Shown: piece after piece, positions 25,216-33,930 of the stretch
Layout of the letters: each line of letters starts with the position of its first letter
Position numbering within the stretch: position 1 is the first letter of the stretch
Source of the DNA: Kitasatospora purpeofusca
Lineage (GTDB): Bacteria > Actinomycetota > Actinomycetes > Streptomycetales > Streptomycetaceae
Direction: 5' to 3'
DNA: 64,000 nt
Assembly: GCF_000718025.1 (NCBI RefSeq)
Contig: NZ_JODS01000001.1
Coordinates: 558,001-622,000, forward strand
Made by a program: the position numbers and the translations under genes
Notes under the pieces: generated by a model
What the model was told of the DNA's origin: nothing
What the model saw: the letters and a program-made list of their open reading frames with translations, nothing else
The model's database searches: none

Positions 25216-26393
25216 GCGTAGAAGACACCGAGGTCGTAGCCGTCCTTGTCGGTGTCGAACTTGATGCTGATGTCGGTGTCCCCGTTGCGCAGGAACGGCG
25301 AGATGTCCCAGCGGTTGGAGTCGTAGCCGAAGTTGTTGCGGTTGTACGGGTTGCGGACGAACTGGTCCGCCGGGGTCAGCTCCTCGATGGTGGAGTTGAA
25401 CGCGTCGTTGGAGGCGTGGTTGACGTCCGAGAAGATCGACAGCGGCCCGTTGGTGGACTTCATCGCCAGGGTGTCCCCGGTCCACTTCAGGTCGCCGTCG
25501 TAGACGATGAAGCCGAGCTTGCCGGCGACCGGCCCGGTGGCCGGGGTCTGCAGCCCGTCGAGGGTGAACTCGCGGGGCGGGCTGTCCGGCAGCTCCACCT
25601 GGAAGCCGTCCCAGATGTGGACGTGGCGCAGCGGCTTGCAGTCGTTCTCGTAGGCCACCACGATCGACCAGCCGCCCCAGCTGTGCGGCTTCACCACCGA
25701 GTCCATGTTGGCGGCGGTGTAGGTGCCGTTGCCGGCGTTCTTCACCAGGTCGGTGATGTCGGCGGAGGCCTGGTAGCTGCTCTCCTCGGTGGTGGTGATG
25801 TAGCCGATGGACGGCTGGTCGTTGGCGATGTTGCGGTACTGGTTCTCGCCCGGGACCTTCAGGTAGATCTCGTCGATCTGGCTCTCCGGCAGGACGGTGC
25901 TGCCGATGCCGCGGGTGCCGCCCCAGTACAGCCGGGCGTACTTGACCTTGGAGCCCTCCAGCAGCCCGAGGTCGGCCGAGCTGGCCGAGTAGATCTCGTC
26001 GCCGAGCGGGCCGATGCTGCCCGGATCGATGTTGATGTACTTCATCTGGTAGTTGTTGTTGATCGGCCGGCTGCCCGCGCCGGTCCGGGCGTCCACGCAC
26101 GGCGGCTGCGCCGGGTCGACCGGCGGCTGGGTCTCGTCGCAGGTCATCAGGGAGTTGCTGATCCGCGTGACGGAGCCGTGGAAGTCGCCCTGGAAGCGCG
26201 TCTTGAACGGCAGCGGGTTCGAGACGATGGTGTCGGCACGCTGCTGCGGGCCCTTGGGGCCCGAGCCGCGGGCGTCCGCGATCGGGGCGGTGAGCAGCTG
26301 TCCGGCGACTGCGACGACGGCCACACCGGAAATCCCGATCCGACGGGCGAGGGTACGGACGGCGGCGGCGCGGCTGACGGTGGAGGAGGGCAT
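25182..26393 (-). CDS. Secreted beta-rich protein resembling the N-terminal domain of DUF11/DUF3344-type surface proteins
   Basis: The 403-aa protein has a signal peptide (VAVVAVAGQLLTAPIADARG, about 24-43). The mature part has features I associate with the head domain of actinobacterial DUF11 surface proteins: NNNYQMKYINIDPGS, SKVKYARLYWGGTRGIG and GGWSIVVAYENDCKPLRHVHIWDGF. Those proteins normally continue into many DUF11 repeats and a wall anchor, both absent here. It may therefore be a released or differently anchored version. DTDKDGYDLGVFYAYVNLDGSLE at the end looks like a Ca-binding turn. It is convergent with, and overlaps by 34 bp, the acyltransferase gene. Function is unknown; an adhesin or matrix role is a guess. 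Confidence 0.75.
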   Translation of the reverse strand: MPSSTVSRAAAVRTLARRIGISGVAVVAVAGQLLTAPIADARGSGPKGPQQRADTIVSNPLPFKTRFQGDFHGSVTRISNSLMTCDETQPPVDPAQPPCVDARTGAGSRPINNNYQMKYINIDPGSIGPLGDEIYSASSADLGLLEGSKVKYARLYWGGTRGIGSTVLPESQIDEIYLKVPGENQYRNIANDQPSIGYITTTEESSYQASADITDLVKNAGNGTYTAANMDSVVKPHSWGGWSIVVAYENDCKPLRHVHIWDGFQVELPDSPPREFTLDGLQTPATGPVAGKLGFIVYDGDLKWTGDTLAMKSTNGPLSIFSDVNHASNDAFNSTIEELTPADQFVRNPYNRNNFGYDSNRWDISPFLRNGDTDISIKFDTDKDGYDLGVFYAYVNLDGSLEG

Positions 26394-26498
26394 GAGGTCC
26401 TCTCAGGGGGGAGGGGATTGATCACGCTTATCGGATCACAACGCAACGTCACAATCTCCTCACGTACCGCCATCAGGGAACGGGCCAACCCAAACGGC

Positions 26499-26534
26499 GG
26501 GCCCGCCGTCATCCATTGGAACGACGGCGGGCCC
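26499..26534. terminator. Terminator after glnA2
   Basis: GGGCCCGCCGTC (26499-26510) pairs perfectly with GACGGCGGGCCC (26523-26534) around a 12-base loop. It lies 66 bp downstream of the glnA2 stop codon and upstream of the secreted-protein gene. Confidence 0.65.
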
Positions 26535-26600
26535 GGTGGTGCTTGACGTGGCGTCAGCCTCTGCGGCGGGACCCCTGCGGCGGGATCCCCGGGGCGGGAC

Positions 26601-27962
26601 CTACAGCACCTGGAGGTTCTTGCGCAGCTCGAAGGGGGTGACCTCGGAGCGGTACTCCTCCCACTCCTGCTTCTTGTTCCTGAGGAAGAAGTCGAAGACG
26701 TGCTCGCCGAGGGTCTCCGCGACCAGCTCGCTGCGCTGCATCAGGTCGATCGCCTCGCCCAAGTTCTGCGGCATCGGCTGGATGCCGAGGGCGCGGCGCT
26801 CGGGGTCGGTGAGGGCCCACACGTCGTCGTCGGCGCCCGGCGGGAGCTCGTAGCCCTCCTCGATGCCCTTGAGGCCGGCCGCCAGGGTGACGGCGTAGGC
26901 CAGGTAGGGGTTGCAGCCGGTGTCCAGGGAGCGGACCTCGACCCGGGTGGAGCCCTGCTTGCCCGGCTTGTACATCGGGACCCGGATCAGCGCGGAGCGG
27001 TTGTTGTGGCCCCAGCAGATGTACGACGGGGCCTCGCCGCCGGCGCCGGCGGTGCGCTGGGAGCCGCCCCAGATCCGCTTGTAGGAGTTCACCCACTGGT
27101 TGGTGACGGCGGCGGTCTCGGCGGCGTGGCGGAGCAGGCCGGCGATGAAGGAGCGGCCGACCTTGGAGAGCTGGTACTCGGCGCCCGACTCGTGGAAGGC
27201 GTTGCGGTCGCCCTCGAACAGCGAGAGGTGGGTGTGCATGCCCGAGCCGGGGTGGTCGGAGAAGGGCTTGGGCATGAAGCTGGCGTGCACGCCCTGCTCC
27301 AGCGCGACCTCCTTCATCACCAGCCGGAAGGTCATGATGTTGTCGGCCGTGGAGAGCGCGTCGGCGTAGCGCAGGTCGATCTCCTGCTGCCCGGGGGCGC
27401 CCTCGTGGTGGGAGAACTCCACCGAGATGCCCATCGACTCCAGCATGGTGATCGCCTGGCGGCGGAAGTCGTGGCCCACCCCGCGCGGGGTGTGGTCGAA
27501 GTAGCCGGAGTGGTCGGCGGGGATCGGCGCGGTGCCGTCGCCGGGCAGGTTCTTCAGCAGGAAGAACTCGATCTCGGGGTGGGTGTAGAAGGTGAAGCCC
27601 TGGGCGGAGGCCTTCTCCAGGGTGCGCTTCAGCACGAACCGCGGGTCGGCGTAGGAGGGCGAGCCGTCCGGCATCAGGATGTCGCAGAACATCCGGGCGG
27701 TGCCCGGCGTCTCCGAGCGCCACGGCAGGATCTGGAAGGTGGTCGGGTCCGGCTTCGCGATCATGTCGGACTCGTACACCCGGGCGAATCCCTCGATCGC
27801 CGAGCCGTCGAAGCCGATGCCCTCCTCGAACGCCTGCTCCAGCTCGGCCGGCGCCACCGCCACCGACTTCAGGAACCCCAGGACATCGGTGAACCACAGC
27901 CGGACGAACCGGATGTCACGCTCTTCGAGCGTCCGAAGCACGAACTCCTGCTGCTTGCCCAT
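26601..27962 (-). CDS. glnA2: Glutamine synthetase-like gamma-glutamylpolyamine synthetase
   Basis: ATG 27962 with GAGGTGAG upstream gives 453 aa, matching the size I recall for S. coelicolor GlnA2. The GS beta-grasp N-domain (MGKQQEFVLRTLEERDIRFVRLWFTD) is followed by the catalytic fold with FYTHPEIEFFLLK and HHEGAPGQQEID metal ligands, KPFSDHPGSGMHTHLSL, and the ATP region RVPMYKPGKQGSTRVEVRS. The typical adenylylation segment around NLYDLPPEE is absent (YELPPGADDDVWALTDPE occurs instead), so GlnE should not modify it. In S. coelicolor GlnA2 ligates glutamate to polyamines rather than ammonia; I assign that role by homology and gene order. Upstream pentamers TTTAC-N6-GTTAC (27985-28000) are only weakly GlnR-like. 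Confidence 0.92.
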   Translation of the reverse strand: MGKQQEFVLRTLEERDIRFVRLWFTDVLGFLKSVAVAPAELEQAFEEGIGFDGSAIEGFARVYESDMIAKPDPTTFQILPWRSETPGTARMFCDILMPDGSPSYADPRFVLKRTLEKASAQGFTFYTHPEIEFFLLKNLPGDGTAPIPADHSGYFDHTPRGVGHDFRRQAITMLESMGISVEFSHHEGAPGQQEIDLRYADALSTADNIMTFRLVMKEVALEQGVHASFMPKPFSDHPGSGMHTHLSLFEGDRNAFHESGAEYQLSKVGRSFIAGLLRHAAETAAVTNQWVNSYKRIWGGSQRTAGAGGEAPSYICWGHNNRSALIRVPMYKPGKQGSTRVEVRSLDTGCNPYLAYAVTLAAGLKGIEEGYELPPGADDDVWALTDPERRALGIQPMPQNLGEAIDLMQRSELVAETLGEHVFDFFLRNKKQEWEEYRSEVTPFELRKNLQVL

Positions 27963-28101
27963 GGGGACAGTCTCACCTCTGCTCTTTACGTTCGTGTTAC
28001 GCCCGGAAACCACCCCGGCAGCGACTGCTCCCCATCATGGCGGATCGCGGCCGCCGGAGGCACTGGCGACCCCGGCCGAGACATAACGTCAGATCGACGA
28101 T

Positions 28102-28114
28102 TAGACTCGTCGGT
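28102..28114 (+). promoter_or_regulatory. Likely leaderless -10 box of nadE
   Basis: TAGACT (28102-28107) ends 7 bases before the nadE ATG and no Shine-Dalgarno sequence is present. This geometry puts the transcription start at or next to the start codon. The box is flanked by a CGACGA/TCGTCG inverted repeat (28096-28101 and 28107-28112 by approximate position), which could be a regulator site. Confidence 0.5.
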
Positions 28115-29869
28115 ATGCCCAATCTGCGTCTCGCTCTCTGCCAGACCGACCCCTGGGTCGGTGACATCGCGCGCAACGGCGACGAGGTGGTGCACTGGAC
28201 CAGGCAGGCCGTCGAGGCCGGTGCCCAGCTGGTCGCGTTCCCCGAGATGGCCCTGACCGGCTACCCGGTCGAGGACCTCGCGCTGCGCCGCTCCTTCGTC
28301 GAGGCGTCGCGGTCCGGGCTGACCGGGCTGGCCGGGCGGCTCGCCGCGGAGGGGCTGGGCGAGGTGCCCGTGGTGGTGGGCTACCTCGGCCGTTCGGAGC
28401 AGGCCTCGCCGCGCTTCGGCCGGCCGGCCGGATCCCCGCAGAACTGCGCCGCGGTGCTGTTCCGCGGCGAGGTCGCCACCCGGTTCGCCAAGCACCACCT
28501 ACCGAACTACGGCGTGTTCGACGAGTACCGCTGGTTCGTCCCCGGCGACCAGCTGCCGGTGGTGCGGGTGCACGGGGTGGACGTCGCGCTGGCGATCTGC
28601 GAGGACATCTGGCAGGACGGCGGCCGGGTGACCGCCGCCCGCGAGGCCGAGGCCGGCCTGCTGCTGGTGATCAACGGCTCGCCGTACGAGCGGAACAAGG
28701 ACGACGCCCGGCTGGAGCTGGTGCGGCGCCGGGCCGCCGAGGCCAGCTGCACGCTCGCCTACGTGAACATGGTCGGCGGCCAGGACGAGCTGGTCTTCGA
28801 CGGCGACTCGATCGTGGTCGCCCCGGACGGCGAGGTGCTGGCCCGTTCGCCGCAGTTCGAGGAGCACCTGCTGGTGCTGGACCTCGACCTGCCGGCCGCC
28901 AGCAGCGACCACACCGACGGGCTGCTGCTCGCCGACGGCCTGCACCTGGTCCGCGCCGAGCTGGGCGGCGAGCCCGCCGACGCGCCCGCCGAGCGGGTCC
29001 GGGCCGAGGTCGCGCCGCGGATCACCGACGAGGCCGAGATCTGGTCCGCGCTGGTCTCCGGCACCCGGGCCTACGTGCACAAGAACGGCTTCCGCTCGGT
29101 GCTGATCGGCCTGTCCGGCGGCATCGACTCGGCCGTGGTGGCCGCCCTCGCGGTGGACGCCGTCGGCGCCGGGAACGTCCACTGCGTCTCGATGCCGAGC
29201 CGCTACTCCTCGCAGCACTCCCGGGACGACGCGGCCGAGCTGGCCCGCCGCACCGGGCTGCACTTCCGCACGGTGTCGATCGCCCCGATGTTCGACGCCT
29301 ACGTGGCCGCCACCGAGCTGACCGGACTGGCCGAGGAGAACCTCCAGTCCCGGCTGCGCGGCACCCTGCTGATGGCGATCTCCAACCAGGAGGGGCACCT
29401 CGTGCTCGCGCCCGGCAACAAGAGCGAGCTGGCGGTCGGCTACTCGACCCTGTACGGCGACTCGGTCGGCGCCTACGGCCCGATCAAGGACGTCTACAAG
29501 TCGCTGGTCTTCCGGCTGGCCCGCTGGCGCAACGAGGAGGCCGAGCGGCTCGGCGAGGTGCCGCCGATCCCGGAGAACACCATCGTCAAGCCGCCGTCCG
29601 CCGAGCTGCGGCCGGACCAGAAGGACACCGACTCGCTGCCGGACTACGACCTGCTGGACACCGTCCTCGACCTCTACGTCGAGGGCGACCAGGGCCGGGA
29701 CGCGATCGTGGCGGCCGGCTTCGACCCGGCCGTGGTGGACCGGGTGGTGCGGCTGGTCGACACCGCCGAGTACAAGCGCCGGCAGTACCCGCCGGGCCCG
29801 AAGATCTCGGTCAAGGGCTTCGGCCGGGACCGCCGGCTGCCGATCACCAACCGGTGGCGCCGCGGCTGA
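28115..29869 (+). CDS. nadE: Glutamine-dependent NAD+ synthetase
   Basis: The 584-aa enzyme has an N-terminal nitrilase-type glutaminase domain (1-270) with the triad Glu44 (FPEMALTGYP), Lys126 (FAKHHLPNYGVFDEYRWF) and Cys162 (LAICEDIWQDGG). The C-terminal NAD synthase domain (about 300-584) has the PP-loop SGGIDSAVVAAL, the SMPSRYSSQHS stretch, and NKSELAVGYSTLYGD. It amidates deamido-NAD+ with ammonia channelled from glutamine. It is divergent from glnA2, and probably leaderless. The frame and length match the actinobacterial two-domain NadE. Confidence 0.97.
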   Translation: MPNLRLALCQTDPWVGDIARNGDEVVHWTRQAVEAGAQLVAFPEMALTGYPVEDLALRRSFVEASRSGLTGLAGRLAAEGLGEVPVVVGYLGRSEQASPRFGRPAGSPQNCAAVLFRGEVATRFAKHHLPNYGVFDEYRWFVPGDQLPVVRVHGVDVALAICEDIWQDGGRVTAAREAEAGLLLVINGSPYERNKDDARLELVRRRAAEASCTLAYVNMVGGQDELVFDGDSIVVAPDGEVLARSPQFEEHLLVLDLDLPAASSDHTDGLLLADGLHLVRAELGGEPADAPAERVRAEVAPRITDEAEIWSALVSGTRAYVHKNGFRSVLIGLSGGIDSAVVAALAVDAVGAGNVHCVSMPSRYSSQHSRDDAAELARRTGLHFRTVSIAPMFDAYVAATELTGLAEENLQSRLRGTLLMAISNQEGHLVLAPGNKSELAVGYSTLYGDSVGAYGPIKDVYKSLVFRLARWRNEEAERLGEVPPIPENTIVKPPSAELRPDQKDTDSLPDYDLLDTVLDLYVEGDQGRDAIVAAGFDPAVVDRVVRLVDTAEYKRRQYPPGPKISVKGFGRDRRLPITNRWRRG

Positions 29870-29873
29870 GTAC

Positions 29874-29898
29874 GGGCCCGGGCCGAGGCGCCGGGCCC
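29874..29898. terminator. Terminator between nadE and the EEP-family gene
   Basis: GGGCCCGG (29874-29881) pairs with CCGGGCCC (29891-29898) around a 9-base loop. It lies in the 39-bp gap between the two convergent stop codons. Confidence 0.6.
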
Positions 29899-29908
29899 CC
29901 TCGGCGGA

Positions 29909-30955
29909 TCACTTGTAGCGATAGGTGGCGGCCACCGCGAGGTGGTCGCTGCCGTCCCGCTCCAGGGTCCGCGAGTCGGTGGGCTCCAGTCCGCCCTTGC
30001 TCATGATCTGGTCGATCCGGGCCATCGGGAGGGACGCCGGCCAGCTGAAGCCGAAGCCGTCCCCGGCCGCGCCCTGGGCCGAGCGCATCTGCGAGGTGAT
30101 CGGCGCCAGGCTGCGGTCGTTCATGGTGCCGTTGAGGTCGCCGAGCAGCAGCACCTTCTTCAGCGGCTCGGCCTCGACGGCGTCGCCGAGCGCCTGCGCG
30201 CTGACGTCCCGCTGGTTGACGGTGAAGCCGCCCTCGGCCTTGAGCCGGACCGACGGCAGATGGGCGACGTACACCGCGAGCGGGCCCTTCGGGGTGGTCA
30301 CCTCGGCCCGGAACGCCCTGGTCCAGCCCATCTTGATGTCCACCACCGAGACGTCGCCGATCGGGTACTTGGACCAGAGCCCTACCGTGCCCTCCACCGC
30401 GTGGTACGGGTAGGTCGCGGCCAGCCCGGACTCGTAGGCGCGCAGCGGCCGACCGGCCAGCTCCTGGAGCGCGACGATCTGCGCCCCGGACTTCTCCAGC
30501 ATCCGGACGGTGCCCTGGGGGTCGGTGTTGGCGGCGGCCACGTTGTGGCTGACCACCGTGAAGTCCCCGGTGCCGCCGCTCTTGTCGGTGAGCAGGCCGC
30601 CGAACATGTTGGCCCAGATCACCACCGGCACCAGCAGCGCGAGCAGCGCGGTGGCGGAGCGGCGCAGCAGGGCGGGGACGAGCAGGACCGGCACCGCCAG
30701 CCCCAGCCAGGGCAGGAAGGTCTCCAGCAGGCTGCCGAGGTTGCCGACGCTGTTCGGCACCTCGGCGTGGAAGGCCAGCAGGGCGCCGGTGAGCAGGGCC
30801 AGTACGGCGAGCGCGAGGCCGCGCCGCCAGGTGTTGCTGCCCCGGGCGTCCCGGCCCCAGTCGCGCACGCCGAGGAACCCGGCCGGGCGTCGGCCGGATC
30901 CCGGGTCGCCGGCCGCTGCCGGGGACACCCGGTCCGCCCTGTCCGCCTGCGCCAT
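29909..30955 (-). CDS. Membrane-anchored endonuclease/exonuclease/phosphatase-fold protein
   Basis: ATG 30955 with GGGAG upstream gives 348 aa. About 45 charged residues precede three hydrophobic helices (LALAVLALLTGALLAF, FLPWLGLAVPVLLVPALL, ATALLALLVPVVIWANMF). The EEP domain (about 130-348) then lies on the outer face. Metal and phosphate ligands are visible in VVSHNVAAAN, VALQEL, YVAHLPSVR, LLGDLNGTMND, RIDQIM and SDHLAV. Family members hydrolyse phosphodiesters of nucleic acids or lipids. The gene follows nadE in other streptomycetes too. The substrate is unknown. Confidence 0.88.
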   Translation of the reverse strand: MAQADRADRVSPAAAGDPGSGRRPAGFLGVRDWGRDARGSNTWRRGLALAVLALLTGALLAFHAEVPNSVGNLGSLLETFLPWLGLAVPVLLVPALLRRSATALLALLVPVVIWANMFGGLLTDKSGGTGDFTVVSHNVAAANTDPQGTVRMLEKSGAQIVALQELAGRPLRAYESGLAATYPYHAVEGTVGLWSKYPIGDVSVVDIKMGWTRAFRAEVTTPKGPLAVYVAHLPSVRLKAEGGFTVNQRDVSAQALGDAVEAEPLKKVLLLGDLNGTMNDRSLAPITSQMRSAQGAAGDGFGFSWPASLPMARIDQIMSKGGLEPTDSRTLERDGSDHLAVAATYRYK

Positions 30956-31201
30956 CCGTGACTCCCGTCGTTCGCGCCGTCTGTCCGTCCGCGAGGCCGC
31001 TGCCGCCTGGCGGCGGAGGGCGTGCCGGACCTGTGCCGGTTCGGTCGGATTCCGGCCCAGCCTATGTCGGGACAGACGCCCGGCCGGGCGACCGGGGTTC
31101 CGGCGTGGCCCGGTTGGTGAGCCAGGCCACTGCGCGGTCGGCCGGGCCGCGACCGCCTCCCGGCCTGCGGCGATGCCGGAGGCCGGGCCGGGCGGCGGGC
31201 G

Positions 31202-31241
31202 CGGGACGGCCTCGGGACGACTGCGGGACGACTGCGGGAGT
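31202..31241. repeat. Four 11-bp-spaced CGGGACG heptamers
   Basis: CGGGACG occurs at 31202, 31213 and 31224, with a fourth variant CGGGAGT at 31235, all at exactly 11-bp pitch. They lie just past the TetR stop codon and about 250 bp upstream of the EEP-gene start. Direct heptamers at 11 bp are the binding format of OmpR-type and SARP regulators, but a simple tandem duplication explains them equally well. The rest of 30956-31251 holds nothing recognisable. Confidence 0.6.
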
Positions 31242-31251
31242 GCCCGTCCGG

Positions 31252-31893
31252 TCAGGTCCGGGCGGACCGGAGGGCGGGGCCCGCGACGCCGTCGAGGAGG
31301 GCGTCGACCATCCGCTCGGCGAGCCGCGGGTCGTCGAGGTCGGAGTCGTCCCAGAGCACGCTGCGGGCGAGGATCGGGCCGCTCAGCAGATCGCCGAGCA
31401 GTTCCTCGTCGAGGTCGGCGCGCAGCTCGCCGCCGGCGACGCCGCGCCGGATCACCTGGCGGACGGCCTCCCGGCGGGGTGCGATCACCCGTGCGCGGTA
31501 GGCGGCGTGCAGCTCGGGCCAGCTGTGCATCTGGCCGAGGGCCGCCTTGAGCACCCAGCGGGAGCGCTTGGCCAGGCCGCGCTGCCGCATGTACTCGATC
31601 ATCGCGACGAGGTCGCCGCGGATCGACCCGGTGGTCTCGGGGAGCGGCTCCTCCAGTCTGCTGACCATGTCGATCAGCAGGGCCTCCTTGTTGGGCCAGC
31701 GCCGGTAGATGGTGGCCTTGCCGACGCCGGCGGAGGTGGCGATGCCCTCGATGGTCAGTTCCGCCAGGCTGGTGCCGGCCGCCATCAGTTCCTCGACGCC
31801 GGCGAAGATCGCCTGTTCGGCGGCCTCGCTGCGGGGCCTGCCGCGGCGCGGGCCGGTGCAGGGCGGCGGCGCGGCCGTCGGGTCGGTCTTCAT
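31252..31893 (-). CDS. TetR family regulator linked to a DHA2 exporter
   Basis: ATG 31893 has GGGAG upstream; an earlier in-frame start at 31965 lacks one. The 213-aa protein has GRPRSEAAEQAIFAG leading into an N-terminal helix-turn-helix (LTIEGIATSAGVGKATIYRRWPNKEALL, about 45-72). The C-terminal domain (about 90-205; GGELRADLDEELLGDLLSGPI) is of the type found in many multidrug-pump regulators. It follows the MFS gene 123 bp downstream on the same strand and may be cotranscribed with it. Its probable operators are the palindromes at 33744-33785. Confidence 0.88.
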   Translation of the reverse strand: MKTDPTAAPPPCTGPRRGRPRSEAAEQAIFAGVEELMAAGTSLAELTIEGIATSAGVGKATIYRRWPNKEALLIDMVSRLEEPLPETTGSIRGDLVAMIEYMRQRGLAKRSRWVLKAALGQMHSWPELHAAYRARVIAPRREAVRQVIRRGVAGGELRADLDEELLGDLLSGPILARSVLWDDSDLDDPRLAERMVDALLDGVAGPALRSART

Positions 31894-32016
31894 CTCGCAT
31901 CTCCCGGTTGTGGAGCCCCCGCCCGGAGAGTGGCGGGGGTCGCACGCGCTCGTGGGCCCTGTCACCGGCAGTCCTCCCGGCGGCAGGGCCCCATTCTCGC
32001 TCAGCCCGGCCGCCGG

Positions 32017-33666
32017 TCAGGCGTCCGCGGCCGCCTTCCCGAGGGCCGCGGCCGCCCGCTCGCCGTGCTGTGCCGCGTCCGCCGCCGCACCGGGGCCGGT
32101 GGGACCGCCCGCGGGACCGCCGGCCGGCACCTTGCCGGGCAGCAGGAACCAGGCCAGCAGGGCGCCGACCGCGGTGATCCCGGCGGAGAGCCCGGCCACC
32201 ACGTGCATCGCGTGGATGAAGGAGTCGTTGGCCGGGCCGATCAGTTCCTTGCCCCGCTCGCCGAGCCGCGCGGCGACGGCCATGGTGGCCTCCAGCGACT
32301 CGCCCGCCTTCTCCCGCAGTTCCGGGGTGGGCAGCTGGGCGAGCTTGTCGGAGACCCCGTCGCGGTAGACGGTGGAGAGCACGGCGCCGAGCACCGCGAC
32401 CCCGAGCGAGCCGCCGACCTGGCGGAAGGTGTTGTTGACGGCCGAACCGGCGCCGGCCTTCTCGCGCGGCAGCGAGCCCATGATCGCGACCGTGATCGGC
32501 GGCATGACGTGGGCCATGCCGGTGCCCATCAGCAGGCCGAGCACGACCAGCACCCAGATCGGGGTGGTGGCGCCCAGCAGCAGGTAGCCGAGGAAGCCGA
32601 CCGAGATGAACACCATGCCGGCGGCGGAGGTGGCGCGGACGCCGAAGCGGTCGACCACCAACCGGGCGCGCGGGGCGAAGACCAGCTGGGCGGCGGCCAG
32701 CGGCAGCATCAGCACGCCGGCCTCCAGGGCGCTGTAGCCGCGCACGCTCTGGGTGTAGAAGACGCCGAAGAACGAGACGCCCATCAGCGCGAAGAACACC
32801 ACGCCGATCACCACGACCGAGGCGCTGAACACCTTGTTGCGGAACCAGTTGACGTCCAGCGCGGGGTGCGCGGTGCGGCGCTCGAAGAGCACGAAGGCGG
32901 TCAGCGCCACCAGGCCGAGGAGCACCGGCCCCCAGGCCGCGACGGCGGTGAAGTCGGCCAGCTCGCCGCCCTTGATGATGCCGTAGATCAGCGCCACCAG
33001 GCCGACGATGGAGAGCAGCACGCCGACCGGGTCCATCCGGCCCGGGTTGGGGTCCTTGGACTCCGGGACGAGCAGGGTCATCGCGATCAGCGCGACGATC
33101 ACGATCGGCACGTTGACCAGGAAGACCGAGCCCCACCAGAAGTGCTCGATCAGCAGGCCGCCGGTGATCGGGCCGATCGCGATCGCGAGTCCGACCGCGC
33201 CGGCCCAGATGCCGATCGCCTTGGGCTGCTCGGCGCGCTCGAAGACGTTCATGATGATGGCGAGCGTGGCCGGCATGGCCAGCGCCCCGCCGACGCCCAT
33301 CAGGGCGCGGTAGCCGATCAGTTCGCCCGGCGTGGAGGCGAGCGCGGAGAGCAGCGAGGCGAGGCCGAAGACGACCATGCCGGCCAGCAGGGCCCGCTTG
33401 CGGCCGAAGCGGTCGCCCAGCAGTCCGGAGGTGAACAGCAGTCCGGCGAAGACCAGGGTGTACGAGTTGATCGACCATTCCAGGTCGCTCTGGCTGGCGC
33501 CGATGCCGGTGGGCGCCGGGGAGGCGATGGTCTTCATCGCGACGTTGAGGATCGAGTTGTCGAGGACGACGACGAGCAGGGCGAGCACCAGGGTGCCCAG
33601 GATCGCCCAGCGGCGGCGGTGGATGGCTTCCGGCACCCGGGGTGGTGCGGCGGCGGCGGTGGTCAT
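32017..33666 (-). CDS. DHA2-family drug:H+ antiporter (14 TM)
   Basis: ATG 33666 with GGGAAGAAG upstream gives 549 aa. Hydrophobic segments are consistent with 14 helices. Signature segments are LDNSILNVAMKTI (motif D1), GLLGDRFGRKRALLAG (motif A), and IGIWAGAVGLAIAIGPITGG (motif C of exporters). A large extracytoplasmic loop precedes the last helix (TPELREKAGESLEATMAVAARLGERG). The C-terminus is an Ala/Gly/Pro-rich tail. It should export a cationic or hydrophobic toxic compound. It pairs with the downstream TetR gene; upstream palindromes suggest repression. Confidence 0.92.
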   Translation of the reverse strand: MTTAAAAPPRVPEAIHRRRWAILGTLVLALLVVVLDNSILNVAMKTIASPAPTGIGASQSDLEWSINSYTLVFAGLLFTSGLLGDRFGRKRALLAGMVVFGLASLLSALASTPGELIGYRALMGVGGALAMPATLAIIMNVFERAEQPKAIGIWAGAVGLAIAIGPITGGLLIEHFWWGSVFLVNVPIVIVALIAMTLLVPESKDPNPGRMDPVGVLLSIVGLVALIYGIIKGGELADFTAVAAWGPVLLGLVALTAFVLFERRTAHPALDVNWFRNKVFSASVVVIGVVFFALMGVSFFGVFYTQSVRGYSALEAGVLMLPLAAAQLVFAPRARLVVDRFGVRATSAAGMVFISVGFLGYLLLGATTPIWVLVVLGLLMGTGMAHVMPPITVAIMGSLPREKAGAGSAVNNTFRQVGGSLGVAVLGAVLSTVYRDGVSDKLAQLPTPELREKAGESLEATMAVAARLGERGKELIGPANDSFIHAMHVVAGLSAGITAVGALLAWFLLPGKVPAGGPAGGPTGPGAAADAAQHGERAAAALGKAAADA

Positions 33667-33743
33667 GGCTTCTTCCCGTCCGTGGTACGGCGTGGCACTG
33701 GCGGGCACATTCGAGCCGCGGTCGTCTCGTAAACCCCCCGCAG

Positions 33744-33758
33744 TGAGCGTAGCGCTCA
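33744..33758. promoter_or_regulatory. Palindrome TGAGCG-TAG-CGCTCA in the DHA2 exporter promoter
   Basis: A perfect palindrome with 6-bp arms and a 3-bp centre, about 80 bp upstream of the exporter start. Together with the site at 33764 it forms a double operator region. Binding by the linked TetR protein is an inference. Confidence 0.65.
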
Positions 33759-33763
33759 TTTCG

Positions 33764-33785
33764 ATACGAGACGACTCCGTTTCGT
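33764..33785. promoter_or_regulatory. Second palindrome of the DHA2 exporter promoter
   Basis: TACGAGACG-ACTC-CGTTTCGTA has 9-bp arms with one mismatch. The ten bases ACGAGACGAC at 33765-33774 are also repeated in inverse at 33721-33730 (GTCGTCTCGT). The format fits a TetR-type site. Confidence 0.65.
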
Positions 33786-33930
33786 AAAACCCTGGCAAAG
33801 ACCCGCGCGCCTCTCCCGCACCCGGCGCGGCCTCGCCCCTTTTGCACCCGCGCCGGGCCGTGCAAGCATGGAGGTGATCCGGGGACGCCGCACGGCGCCA
33901 CGAGACGACAACCCTTCAGGAGCCTGTTCG

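Noticed and set aside
29909..33901. 1330-aa continuous frame spanning EEP, TetR and DHA2 genes on the minus strand
   Set aside because: Only the last 348 codons encode a recognisable protein; the rest is out of frame with the real TetR and exporter genes.
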